Source: Eutreptiella sp. 'Long Island Sound 2002'
Taxonomy: Eukaryota; Euglenozoa; Euglenophyceae; Eutreptiales; Eutreptiaceae
Reading direction: 5' to 3'
Length of the DNA: 64,000 nt
Assembly: GCA_964036045.1 (NCBI GenBank)
Contig: OZ038385.1
Span: 32,082,641-32,146,640, forward strand
Below the pieces are notes generated by a model. That model searched no databases. It saw nothing but the letters and a program-made list of their open reading frames with translations, and was not told where the DNA came from. Within the stretch, counting starts at the first letter, position 1, and each line of letters begins with the position of its first letter. Shown piece after piece: positions 35,628-44,610 of this stretch. The translations under genes were made by a program, and so were the position numbers.

Positions 35628-38600
35628 TCATTCATCGATGAGTCCATCCATGTCATCCACTGGCTGCGAGCAACTGGGCTGGGAGCTGCTTGGTGGTGCC
35701 GCAGAACGGGTGACACGGTCCGTGTCCGGCACAAAGGCATCCCATTCTTCCAATAATGGCAACGCATGCTGCGTAGCAAGGTCCCGCAGTTCCCGCCGAT
35801 CACTGTTACGTGCCACCTTCACACCAAGCACATCCAGACAGTTCAACAGCGCCCCCTTTGACCAATCACGCAGCCTGCCATTTTGCGTGGCCATCACCAA
35901 TTTCGCCTGCATCCTGGCCACACCACGCCTCTTATTTGGCTTCCGTGGTGTGGCCAATTCGTCTGCACTATTGTTCTCCCCCTCATCACAGACATCATCT
36001 ACAACATTCACCACCACGTTCCCACAAGGACGTGGACTTGCGCAAAAGCATGCATGGCACACCAGACATGTATTGCACCAGATGCGAACCTCCTTCTTGC
36101 ATGTGGCACACTCCATACCTCTGCGAAAAGTGATGAAGTCATGGTTGCCAGCATGCGAGTCAGGGGTCCCATCAGGTGCAACAATGCTGACCACATCTGC
36201 CTGGTGCCGTTCTGTACCCTTTCCCGAGGGTGCCGTTGAGCTCAGTGGTGTACCCGGCCCTCCAAAGAAGGGCAGGCTGTCACCATCATCAGCCACTGCT
36301 TCATTACCTTGCAGACATTGAAGCATTGCAGCCTCCACAGATTTTCTGTCCCCTACCTTCTTTGAAACCCTCTGTCTTGGGCGCAGATCGAAGCGTGCAT
36401 GGGCAGCCAGGTGGCGTGCCACTGCAACGCCTTGTCCCTTTGCCCATTGCTGTAAAGGGGGCAAGTAGGAATGCAATGCCATGCACATGCTCAGGACATG
36501 TGTCTCCACAGTGTCATGCATACTGCTGCAGAACCTCCCACGCAAAGAGATGGCATGCTCTACTGCAGCTTCAGCGGGGCAATATGTTCGCAATAATGCG
36601 AGAACGCGCCACACATTCCCCCACTGTGCATGTGCCCTTTCAGGTGCCAGTGCCTCCCACATCTTGGACATTTGCACAGTTGCAAAGTGCTGCACCATGT
36701 GCTCCTTAAGGCCTTCCCACTCTACCAAGGCACGGTCACAGTTCACATTGGCTGCACCCAACTCTTCTTGGTGTGAAGTCATGAACTGACGCAACTGCTC
36801 CACCCCATATGCAGCACGCTCATTGACCGGGAGGGCAACGAAACGGCCATGGTCCAACAATACTGCGCACTCCAACACCCCCCTGGGGTCAATGGTTGCC
36901 TGCCCCTCCTTGATGCCTGCAAGCAACACATCGGTCACTGCACGCGCCTGAACGCCTGGAAAAGGAGGGGTTGCTGCACACTTCTGCCCACCTGAATCAA
37001 ACTGGACCAACTGCACACCACGCCACGCACCAGTTACAGTCTGCTCCTTGAATTGCAACCACCCTGGACCCTCCTCGCAAGCCACCCTCTGCAACCGGGC
37101 TTCTAGCATACCTGTTGCAGTGGCTAAGTGTGCACCAGTGGGCGCACGTAGTTGTGCCACACTGTTAAAACACCGCATGCCATGCAGGATGTCCCCGTAG
37201 ACCACCCCCCATGCAAGCAAACTGGCATCATGGCAGTCCTCCCACACATCCTCCTCCTTGGTAGAATGCTGCACCTTGCAATCCAAGTGTCGTGCCACCC
37301 AAGGGACATTGGCCACAAAAGCAGCGTTGCGCCGTGCATGCGCCTGTGACCACCTGATGCGATGACTTGTGGGGATGAGCTGCAAGCCACTACGTTTATC
37401 CTGCACATGCCTTTGCACACACTTTTGCAACTCCTTCCACTGCCGTGCCCCATTGTACAAGCCTCGTTGCCGATTGACGGCCGCCAAGTAATCAACATGG
37501 GTTGGGCCAGCAGCCTGCAATGCAAGACCCAACTTGCGCTGCAACACATGGCACGGCTCACCCAAGGGTGTCATCAACACTAACCACTTCCCAATCAAGG
37601 CGAACACATTGCTCTCAATGTGTGATACATCAACAACCTGCCGCGCACTGGCACCCCGCACACCAAGGTTAGAAGCCCCGTCCACTGCAAAGGTCACTAC
37701 CCTCTTTGCCCACCAATCACGGTCAGGAATCCAGGACATCAGGACGCATTCTAGCTGCGTTGCAACCTCATGCGCATCACCACAGCCCACATCCACCACA
37801 CCAAGGAACACCTCACACATGCCCCTAGGGCTAGTCCCCGGGAAAATAAGTAGAATGGCGTACTCATTGATGCGATGCCTCTGCCTATCCGAGCCGTCAA
37901 GCAACACTGCAATGAACGTTGCCAGGAATAGGGCGTGCGTTACCTCATCCTGCATGGCATCATGCATTGCGGCAATAGCCTTCTCAACTATCCACCGCCG
38001 TGATGCATGGTGCCCAGGGGCGGATGTCAGAGAACAGTGCAGAAGGATGCGCTCACTTATAGCACGGATGGAAGTGCACATGCGTAACCCTATATACACC
38101 TCAACCAACCGTGACAGAATGGCTGCCTCAGCATCCGACACTGCCACACCAATGTCCATGGCTTCCCCCCTGACGAACACAACGTTCCCTCCCACCACGT
38201 CAGCTGTGGCACCAGCAGTGGGGCACAATGCGCGATACCGCTCTGCACAATGCAGCTTGAAACTGTCCTCAGCCAATCGGTGGTGGTGCCCTGGCCTATG
38301 TAGATTCTTTCGTTTTGATGTTGTGCCACGTGATAACCCCAAGTGGCTTTCCAACACCTCCTTCCGCCACGTTTTTGGGCCGGAGGTCTTCATGCGCATC
38401 CCTACAGCATATGTTCCCAATACCAGGGCTTCACTTTTCTTAGGGGGACGTGCCACCCCAGGAATGCCACACACGTTTGCCCACGCACAACACACACACT
38501 CAACACCCCCACTTGTCGTGAACTGATACTGCCAATGAGCGGCTACAAACATTTGTAGTGTCTTTGGACCACTGTCCAGTTGCATGGGAGTGGCCTGCAT

Positions 38601-39209
38601 CAACACGCACAATGCGTCCTTCCCCGATGCGGCCAATGCAACAGACCTCAACCTGTCTTGCTCGACTGATTGTGCTACTGAGGATTGTGACATGCCATGC
38701 TCTGCATGCCGCGCATCCCACTCTTTTGCATGCCGTGCTCTCAGTTGCATCTGGTGTGCTTCAACACGCACTCTCAGATGCCTTGCCACTCGCACCTTGC
38801 GCTTCTGCAGCAACTGTGCCACTGCCTCAACAAATTCTGAGGACGTCTGTAGCGGCGCCGAGGCAGCCACACACATCTCATTAGGCATGCTCTGGGCATG
38901 CGTACTCATGTCCCCTACCCTTGAAGCACTCTGTGTTGCAGTTGGGGAAGGGGGGGGTGCGCCTTGTGCCAGCGCCATGGCTGGCACAGAGGCGTCCATA
39001 GGCACGCTCTGGGCATGCATAGGCCTGTTCCTGATGTACCCAACCCTTGATGCACCCTGTGTTGAAGGAGGGGTGGGGGGGGGACGCACCTGGTGCCAGC
39101 GCCATGGCTGGCACCGAGGTGTCAGTAGGTACGCTCCGGGCATCCCGTGTCTGACCAGGGGCCGGCGGTCCTGTCCGTTGGGAGGCACGCTGCGACATGT
39201 CTGGTACAA
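35628..39209 (-). CDS. hAT-type transposase with BED-like finger, Cys cluster and SAP-like tail
   Basis: The 1193-codon frame has a Pro-rich N-terminal tail with two repeats of a PAMALA motif, then a BED-like zinc finger (about 215-290, with CVCC and a later His). The catalytic core has LLDGSD (Asp438) and FAVDGASN (Asp510), followed by CHVLQRK (553) and RIRWSQ (about 617). The hAT dimerisation segment is at about 862-916 (CPAEAAVEHAISL). A cysteine cluster follows (C1034, C1037, C1045, C1048, C1051, C1054, C1056), then a SAP-like helix-turn-helix (about 1110-1146). The first methionine may not be the true start: the upstream USP frame overlaps and encodes the same repeat, so a fusion is likely. 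It would cut and join transposon ends in the nucleus. Assignment rests on motif order, not on a search. Confidence 0.8.
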   Translation of the reverse strand: MYQTCRSVPPNGQDRRPLVRHGMPGAYLLTPRCQPWRWHQVRPPPTPPSTQGASRVGYIRNRPMHAQSVPMDASVPAMALAQGAPPPSPTATQSASRVGDMSTHAQSMPNEMCVAASAPLQTSSEFVEAVAQLLQKRKVRVARHLRVRVEAHQMQLRARHAKEWDARHAEHGMSQSSVAQSVEQDRLRSVALAASGKDALCVLMQATPMQLDSGPKTLQMFVAAHWQYQFTTSGGVECVCCAWANVCGIPGVARPPKKSEALVLGTYAVGMRMKTSGPKTWRKEVLESHLGLSRGTTSKRKNLHRPGHHHRLAEDSFKLHCAERYRALCPTAGATADVVGGNVVFVRGEAMDIGVAVSDAEAAILSRLVEVYIGLRMCTSIRAISERILLHCSLTSAPGHHASRRWIVEKAIAAMHDAMQDEVTHALFLATFIAVLLDGSDRQRHRINEYAILLIFPGTSPRGMCEVFLGVVDVGCGDAHEVATQLECVLMSWIPDRDWWAKRVVTFAVDGASNLGVRGASARQVVDVSHIESNVFALIGKWLVLMTPLGEPCHVLQRKLGLALQAAGPTHVDYLAAVNRQRGLYNGARQWKELQKCVQRHVQDKRSGLQLIPTSHRIRWSQAHARRNAAFVANVPWVARHLDCKVQHSTKEEDVWEDCHDASLLAWGVVYGDILHGMRCFNSVAQLRAPTGAHLATATGMLEARLQRVACEEGPGWLQFKEQTVTGAWRGVQLVQFDSGGQKCAATPPFPGVQARAVTDVLLAGIKEGQATIDPRGVLECAVLLDHGRFVALPVNERAAYGVEQLRQFMTSHQEELGAANVNCDRALVEWEGLKEHMVQHFATVQMSKMWEALAPERAHAQWGNVWRVLALLRTYCPAEAAVEHAISLRGRFCSSMHDTVETHVLSMCMALHSYLPPLQQWAKGQGVAVARHLAAHARFDLRPRQRVSKKVGDRKSVEAAMLQCLQGNEAVADDGDSLPFFGGPGTPLSSTAPSGKGTERHQADVVSIVAPDGTPDSHAGNHDFITFRRGMECATCKKEVRIWCNTCLVCHACFCASPRPCGNVVVNVVDDVCDEGENNSADELATPRKPNKRRGVARMQAKLVMATQNGRLRDWSKGALLNCLDVLGVKVARNSDRRELRDLATQHALPLLEEWDAFVPDTDRVTRSAAPPSSSQPSCSQPVDDMDGLIDE

Positions 39210-40326
39210 CCAAATCTGTCGGTTTCCGCTTGTATAGCAGAAACGTCGCCTTTCGCGGGTCGGGGGGGGGGGGGTTCATGGCCTTCACCGTGGTGTCGTT
39301 ACACAACCACCACCTGTCGTTGAAAACGACATGCACCACAAAGTGACCCTCCTCCCTGGTCGCTCCAATGTGCAACACCATGGCATGCAAGGACCATTGC
39401 CACCCCAGGCAATCGAGAAACTCATGGTCCACAACCAACTTGTACTCCTGCTGGTTGTGGACATGTAACCCCACGACCTCGTTGTACACCACCGATGTAT
39501 ACATTGGTGCCTCCCTCAGGTCACCCCCACACGGACACGGGGGGGGGGGGTTGTCAGGTAACCCAACCGGTCTCCCCTTCATTCCCTCCTTCACACGCTG
39601 TCGCACACTCTGCCCCTGGTTCGTCACATGCAATATCTGCGCTGGCATGGCCGTCTCCCCCCCCTCCCGCAGAACCTTCACCCCACAGGCACCACAGTAT
39701 TGCCAGAACTGCTCGTACGACAAACAACATGACAGAGCAACCACCCCAGCGGCCGTGAGCTTGGGCACCATGTACTTCCAACACTCGGGCATCTCCGCCT
39801 GCCGCATCCATTGGAATTTTGGTGCAGGGGCTTTGCACTTGCATCGCCCGCTGCATCGGCACACCGTCTCACGCATGGCATCCTCCATTGCCAGCCTCTC
39901 AGCAATGTCCTGTGGATTGTATGCACCACCTCCTCCATGTGCCACAACACCCTGCCACAATGGTCCCCAGACACCCTCCTCGTCCAGGCATCCTGCGTGC
40001 TGTCCTTCATGTCCACCCGACGCCACCAACAGACACTGCAGCGTGGTACCCAACCAACACCAGTTGTACCCACGTGGATTCTCCATTCCCCATGGTCGCC
40101 GTGGTGCTCCACCAAGTGGCCCACTATGCACCTGCATGTAAGCGGAAAGCGGTCTCATCGAGGAATGCATGGTCCCGCGGCGGGAGTGTCCACCAGTCAC
40201 CACGGGAGTACAACACCACCAACCTCCTCTCCCCGTGCCAAGAACAAGTGCCATGCCATGCACCCGTACGTACGAGAACCGGTTGCTGGCATACATCGTA
40301 CGTGGCGCCAACCCGTGTAACACCAT
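38881..40326 (-). CDS. USP-type (C19) deubiquitinase-like protein
   Basis: The frame (481 codons) contains a recognisable USP fold signature: a Cys box GYNWCWLGTTLQCLL (Cys90), zinc-ligand pairs YCGAC (211/214) and PCPCGG (264/266), and a His box WSLHAMVLHIGA...EGHFVVHVVF (His328). WWLCND (Asp344) and ATFLLYKRK complete it, in the canonical order and about 280 residues long. All three catalytic residues are present. USPs remove ubiquitin from substrates. The last ~110 codons overlap the transposase frame out of phase. A C tract at 39074-39082 marks the change, and losing one base there would make a USP-transposase fusion. The N-terminal ~70 codons of this frame look like noise; another frame (40378-40124) is the better upstream continuation. 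Confidence 0.78.
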   Translation of the reverse strand: MVLHGLAPRTMYASNRFSYVRVHGMALVLGTGRGGWWCCTPVVTGGHSRRGTMHSSMRPLSAYMQVHSGPLGGAPRRPWGMENPRGYNWCWLGTTLQCLLVASGGHEGQHAGCLDEEGVWGPLWQGVVAHGGGGAYNPQDIAERLAMEDAMRETVCRCSGRCKCKAPAPKFQWMRQAEMPECWKYMVPKLTAAGVVALSCCLSYEQFWQYCGACGVKVLREGGETAMPAQILHVTNQGQSVRQRVKEGMKGRPVGLPDNPPPPCPCGGDLREAPMYTSVVYNEVVGLHVHNQQEYKLVVDHEFLDCLGWQWSLHAMVLHIGATREEGHFVVHVVFNDRWWLCNDTTVKAMNPPPPDPRKATFLLYKRKPTDLVVPDMSQRASQRTGPPAPGQTRDARSVPTDTSVPAMALAPGASPPHPSFNTGCIKGWVHQEQAYACPERAYGRLCASHGAGTRRTPPFPNCNTECFKGRGHEYACPEHA

Positions 40327-40724
40327 CCAAGCTTTCCATACTAAAATCTCCGTCCACCCCGACCATTACATACACCACCTACCTCCACCCATATGTGTCC
40401 CCGTGTGTGCTGGCCGGTGGAAAACACTGCCGACCAAGGGGACGCGTCATGCACATACTGATGCGGTTTTGTGAGCACATTGCAAGACAATTGCATGGTG
40501 GTCCATGTGAACCAATCAGGCAACATCTGCCTTGCCATCTTGTTCACCAGGGTCACCAGTGGCTTGTAGTTGCGTGTCCGTTGCACTAGACGAGTGCGGC
40601 GGCAGTCTGTTGCATTGGTGTGGCCCTTCATACCACCAACCCCTAGTTGCAAATGCCACGCTCTAACCCCCCCAACCGGCCCACGCTTGTATGCCAAGAT
40701 GCCCTCATCCCGTGCAACGTGCAA
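40124..40724 (-). CDS. Linker between OTU and USP domains, frame-broken
   Basis: Two minus-strand frames bridge the OTU and USP frames. The first (40724-40341) begins in a G tract near 40664 and reads LAYKRGPVGGVRAWHLQLG and later LVTLVNKMARQMLPDWFTW. The second (40378-40124) reads VGVDGDFSMESLDGVTRVGA and LYSRGDWWTLPPRDHAFLDE. Both have protein-like composition and run continuously into the neighbouring domains, so the coding sequence probably spans OTU, linker and USP with accumulated frameshifts or short introns. The linker matches no family I know. Confidence 0.5.
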
Positions 40725-41761
40725 AAGGGGGCTACCTGCAGCGAATGGTCAAAGACTGCACCCCGGAAATGACCACCTCCTTTGACACCATCTCGTTCCG
40801 CCTCGGCAATAACCACCACCGTCGCCCGGTGGCACTGCTCCTCCATATCCCCACAGTCACGGTAGTGCAGCGGATGCTCCCGTCCAGGCACCCAAACAGT
40901 AGCGGATGTCAACGCGCTGTCGATCCCAAAACCTGACGTCACAATGCTGTACCTGTCTGATCGCAGCAACACCACACTACCGTCCACATGCTTCGCCAAG
41001 GCAGCAAAGTGGTCAGGCATTCCCCCTTGGGGCCGGCCACGCCATGTGTCCTTCTCAAGATCCCGGTTCACAGATAGTGTAGACTCTTGAATTGAAAGCC
41101 CACACATGTCGCGAAACACGGTGATGGCCCTTGCCCGCAGCGATGCGCCGTCCAACGGGGTGTTGCTGGTGATAGCATGCAGGCTTTGGGCCACGGCATA
41201 GTAGAAACATGCCCCGGCAACGTATTGGTCGGGAAGAATGCGAAGCTTCAAGGACCTTGCCGTTGGTAGGACTCTGCCAACCTCGGCCTTGCTGGGCTTT
41301 CTGTCCACGTCGTCCAATGCCATAGCATCTGGATCTATCGGCGCTGTCTTTGTGCCTTGCTCTTTCTTGCCAAGTTTCACGGCAGCCCCATTACTTGGTG
41401 GGGGAACCCCTGGGCGCTTCTTGCTCCGTGGGCTCTGTCCCACAGAACTGGGGTGTGCAACCGGGGTGGTCGCTGACTCTGCACTGGACTGACTGCAAGC
41501 CCTCACTGTCGCCAATGAACTAGGGTGTTCAACCGGGGTGTACCCTGAATCCGCACTAGACTGACTGCAGGCCTTGACTGTCGCCACAGTGCCTGTGCTA
41601 GAAGGACTGCAGTCCACAGCAGCTGGCTCCTTGGGTTTCTGTGCAAGTGGTACAGGAGACTCCTCCAAAGAACTCGCCACCCCTCCATCACTAGCCGCCG
41701 GTGTCAGACATACAGGGTGGGGGGCCGGGGAGTGTGGCGTGAGTAGCCCTGCAGGATCCAT
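40643..41761 (-). CDS. OTU-like cysteine protease domain protein
   Basis: The N-terminal ~165 residues are Ser/Pro-rich with two repeats of CSQSSA-type sequence and a basic patch (RSKKRP). The C-terminal half has OTU features in order: AGACFYYAVAQSL (Cys185), SLRARAITVFRDM, a WRG...GGMPDHFAALAKHV block and VVLLRSD, then GGHFRGAVF (His331). OTU proteins hydrolyse ubiquitin linkages. The Asp usually found in the D-G-x-C box is replaced by Ala here, so activity is uncertain. The frame starts after a poly-C tract (41863-41874). One base change there makes it continuous with the 519-codon frame upstream, through GGANDSAACVGRGT. OTU domains have been reported in some mobile elements. Confidence 0.72.
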   Translation of the reverse strand: MDPAGLLTPHSPAPHPVCLTPAASDGGVASSLEESPVPLAQKPKEPAAVDCSPSSTGTVATVKACSQSSADSGYTPVEHPSSLATVRACSQSSAESATTPVAHPSSVGQSPRSKKRPGVPPPSNGAAVKLGKKEQGTKTAPIDPDAMALDDVDRKPSKAEVGRVLPTARSLKLRILPDQYVAGACFYYAVAQSLHAITSNTPLDGASLRARAITVFRDMCGLSIQESTLSVNRDLEKDTWRGRPQGGMPDHFAALAKHVDGSVVLLRSDRYSIVTSGFGIDSALTSATVWVPGREHPLHYRDCGDMEEQCHRATVVVIAEAERDGVKGGGHFRGAVFDHSLQVAPFCTLHGMRASWHTSVGRLGGLERGICN

Positions 41762-41783
41762 TACGGATGCAATGGAAGGTGAC

Positions 41784-43343
41784 TCATCGGCGGGGCAGAC
41801 CTGGGACCTTGGGTCCGGTGTTCCACGTCCAACACATGCCGCAGAGTCGTTCGCACCACCTGGGGGGGGGGGGAGGTGGACTTAACACCTCACCAGGGCT
41901 ATCCACCCTACGTGCACCTGCCGGGGGACCACGCCCTTGTGCCAGGGAGGACGAAGTGGGAGTCGCAGACTCATCGCCTGAGGGGTCTCTTGCCATGAGC
42001 ACCGCCGCTCCACCCTCTTGCGCTACAGCAGAGGACGTGGAGTCACTTGGGTCAACTCGGGGGTGCCCTTCTGGACTTAATCGTTGGGTGTATGGTCGCT
42101 GTACACCGGCCGCCTCCATCTCCTCCATGAGCACCGCCGCTCCAACCTCCTGCGCTACGGCAGAGGACGTGGAGTCACTTGGGTCACCTCGGGGGTGCCC
42201 TTCTTGACTTAAAGGTTGGGTGTATGGTCGCTGTACACCGGCCGCCTCCATCTCCTCCATGCGCACCGCCGCTCCAACCCCCTGCGCTACGGCAGAGGAC
42301 GTGGAGTCACTTGGGTCACCTCGGGGGTGCCCTCCTGGACTTAATCGTTGGGTGTATGCTGGCTGTACACCGGCCGCCTCCATCTCCTCCACTAGTACCT
42401 GCAGCATCTCAAGACCTCCATCATCCCTCCATGCGTTGTCCATAACCCGTACGGCCGCATGCAGACGACCGGGATGACTGTCTGGCACCTGTGGGCTAAA
42501 GGGGCTGCAACGCAGCAAGAGCTCGTTGCAGTCCTGCATAGACACCCGCATGCTGTTCGCGAAGTGGCGGCCCAGCGTGTATGCTGCCACCAGGCTGTCC
42601 TCAGTCAATGGTTCTCGGCGCTGCTCTTGCAGCCCTTGGCATGCAATCGTGAGGCAGCGGGCTGCCCCATGGGCGGCTTGCAGCAACGCTTGGTCAAAGC
42701 GCTCTTGCCGTGTCTGGGTGACAGTGACACACGCACGTGGGACCGCAGCCTCAGGCAGCAACGAGTTGCGCCGACCGCTAGCGCGCGCCTTGGGGCTTGG
42801 CAACAGGTCGCTCACCAGTGGTTTGGGCCCACTTGTCGCTTGGGGCCACAGATATGGGCCAGGTGTCACATGGCGAATAGCCTTGTCATAGAAGTAACCC
42901 ATGGTAGGGGTGGGATATGCCACGTCCCCAGTCCAGAACGGCCACTCTTCGACCAGAGGTAGGGCACGCACCAGTTCACACCAAACGTCCCTTTGCTCTG
43001 CTGTCTTGACACTTGACGGCCACCCGGCAATAGCACCGGCCTTACGACTGCCTGGCCGGCCACTGTTCCGTTTTGCAAGTCGTTCCCACAGGTCTGTGGC
43101 AACATCCCGGTAGTGCACGAGGCTCCCCCCATCATGCATGGTGGGCTTGGCAAACCCATGCTCGGTGTACATGAACCGGCACAATGCCCTGCAACTATGC
43201 AGATTCACCACGTCAAGGTCACACGAGGCCATGCGGTCCCTCAACCGTCGCCATAGGCGCCCGGCCACCTCCGGTGTGGCCTCCCACCCCAATTGTGCTG
43301 TGGCCAGCATTAGGCCATACTTCATTCTTGCTGGCTCCAGCAA
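41784..43343 (-). CDS. Unrecognised transposon protein with 40-residue repeats
   Basis: The first ~320 residues are globular-looking (WRRLRDRMASCDLDVVNLHS, CRALCRFMYTEHGF, MGYFYDKAIRHV) but match no family I know. The C-terminal part has three tandem repeats of about 40 residues (EEMEAAGVQRPYTQRLSPEG, then HPRGDPSDSTSSAVAQ), visible at DNA level as ~120-bp repeats at 42010-42390. The frame ends in poly-Pro encoded by a C tract, and the adjoining frame continues into the OTU protein. It is therefore likely the N-terminal part of a long OTU-containing protein. The start at 43343 is the first Met after a stop. Confidence 0.6.
   Translation of the reverse strand: MLEPARMKYGLMLATAQLGWEATPEVAGRLWRRLRDRMASCDLDVVNLHSCRALCRFMYTEHGFAKPTMHDGGSLVHYRDVATDLWERLAKRNSGRPGSRKAGAIAGWPSSVKTAEQRDVWCELVRALPLVEEWPFWTGDVAYPTPTMGYFYDKAIRHVTPGPYLWPQATSGPKPLVSDLLPSPKARASGRRNSLLPEAAVPRACVTVTQTRQERFDQALLQAAHGAARCLTIACQGLQEQRREPLTEDSLVAAYTLGRHFANSMRVSMQDCNELLLRCSPFSPQVPDSHPGRLHAAVRVMDNAWRDDGGLEMLQVLVEEMEAAGVQPAYTQRLSPGGHPRGDPSDSTSSAVAQGVGAAVRMEEMEAAGVQRPYTQPLSQEGHPRGDPSDSTSSAVAQEVGAAVLMEEMEAAGVQRPYTQRLSPEGHPRVDPSDSTSSAVAQEGGAAVLMARDPSGDESATPTSSSLAQGRGPPAGARRVDSPGEVLSPPPPPPRWCERLCGMCWTWNTGPKVPGLPRR
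42010..42390 (-). repeat. ~120-bp coding tandem repeat, 3 copies
   Basis: Three copies share CTCCATCTCCTCCA, then GCACCGCCGCTCCA and GAGGACGTGGAGTCACTTGG (plus strand). The unit is a multiple of three and keeps the protein frame. Confidence 0.9.
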
Positions 43344-43639
43344 GTGCTCCGGTGGCCATTCAGCAGGCTAGTCCATTGCTTGGCTCGTGCACCACGACTG
43401 TTAGTGGTTTGGGTGACCTTCGAGGCTTGCAGGGTCCACAACCGTGACCACTATGGGGCTCCCACAACTCGGGGGGGCAATCAAGGGCAGGTCCTTGGTA
43501 CTCAAAGTGCCAGCCGGGCTGGTCCTCAGGCTCACCGGCTGGTCCAGGAGACGCCGTTGCTGGTGGGTTTGTTGTCGAGAGCGCTAGGGCTATGACAACA
43601 AACGACGTGCTGCTGCTCAGAGGCACGCAGTGGCTACGT

Positions 43640-43862
43640 CAAGGCTTAGTCGCGAAGCGCAATGGCTTGGACTGTAACCGATAGCTGAGGCTCAAAGGCG
43701 CACAATAGACAACCAGAGTTCAGTCGCGGAGCGCAGCGGCTCAGACTGAAACCGAAAGCTGTGGCTCAAAGGCGCACAGTAGGCGATCACGGTTCAATCG
43801 CGAAGCGCAATGGCTCGGACCGAGCCAGGTAGCTGTGGCTCAAAGGCGCACAGTAGGCGAAT
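43640..43862. repeat. 74-bp tandem repeat, 3 copies
   Basis: GGCTCAAAGGCGCACA recurs at 43689, 43763 and 43837, with matching sequence between (CGCGAAGCGCAATGGCT). It lies directly upstream of the 519-codon gene, where a promoter would be expected. Confidence 0.9.
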
Positions 43863-43969
43863 TGGCAGAACGCGAACTCGCACAGGGAAAGGTGTAATGA
43901 GGCAAAAACAAACTACAAGGAGAAAAAGTACAAATGAGACCACAGAACCTGGACGCGGCATACCCCCGA

Positions 43970-44610
43970 AATGTTTTGGGGGTGAGATATTGGGGGGTAT
44001 TTGACGGAACCCCTTCCGTCAAATATTTGGGGGCCGTAGACCCCCCAAATATTTCACGGAAGGGGTTCCGTCAAATATTTGGGGGTGTACAGCCCCCAAA
44101 TATTTGACGGAACCCCATCCGTCAAATAGTTGGGGGGTCTACACCCCCAAAATATTTGACGGAAGGGGTTCCGTCAAATATTTGGGGGGTCTACAGCCCC
44201 AAAATATTTCACGGATGGGGTTCCGTCAAATATTTGGGGGCTGTACACCCCCAAAATATTTGACGGAAGGGGTTCCGTCAAATATTTGAGGGGTCTACAC
44301 CCCCAAAATATTTCACGGAAGGGGTTCCGTCAAATATTTGGGGGGTGTACAGCCCCCAAATATTTGACGGAAGGGGTTCCGTCAAATATTTGGGGGGTCT
44401 ACACCCCCAAAATATTTGACGGAAGGGGTTCCGTCAAATATTTGGGGGGTCTACAGCCCCAAAATATTTCACGGATGGGGTTCCGTCAAATATTTGGGGG
44501 CTCTACGGCCCCCAAATATTTGACAGAAGGGGTTCCGTCAAATATTTGGGGGGTCTACACCCCCAAAATATTTGACGGAAGGGGTTCCGTCAAATTTTGG
44601 GGGGCCAGGT
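43970..44610. repeat. 52-bp array made of two alternating palindromes
   Basis: About 12 units, each containing arms TTTGACGGAA / TTCCGTCAAA around a GGGG or CCCC centre, then arms ATATTTTGGGGG / CCCCCAAAATAT around a TCTACA-type centre. Every unit can form two hairpins. The array overlaps the C-terminal codons of the upstream Pro-rich gene and fills the gap before the 74-bp repeats. Whether it ends transcription, forms cruciforms, or is simply an expanded satellite cannot be told. Confidence 0.92.

Noticed and set aside
37534-38526. 330-codon plus-strand frame
   Set aside because: Lies opposite the transposase gene, whose frame has recognisable motifs.
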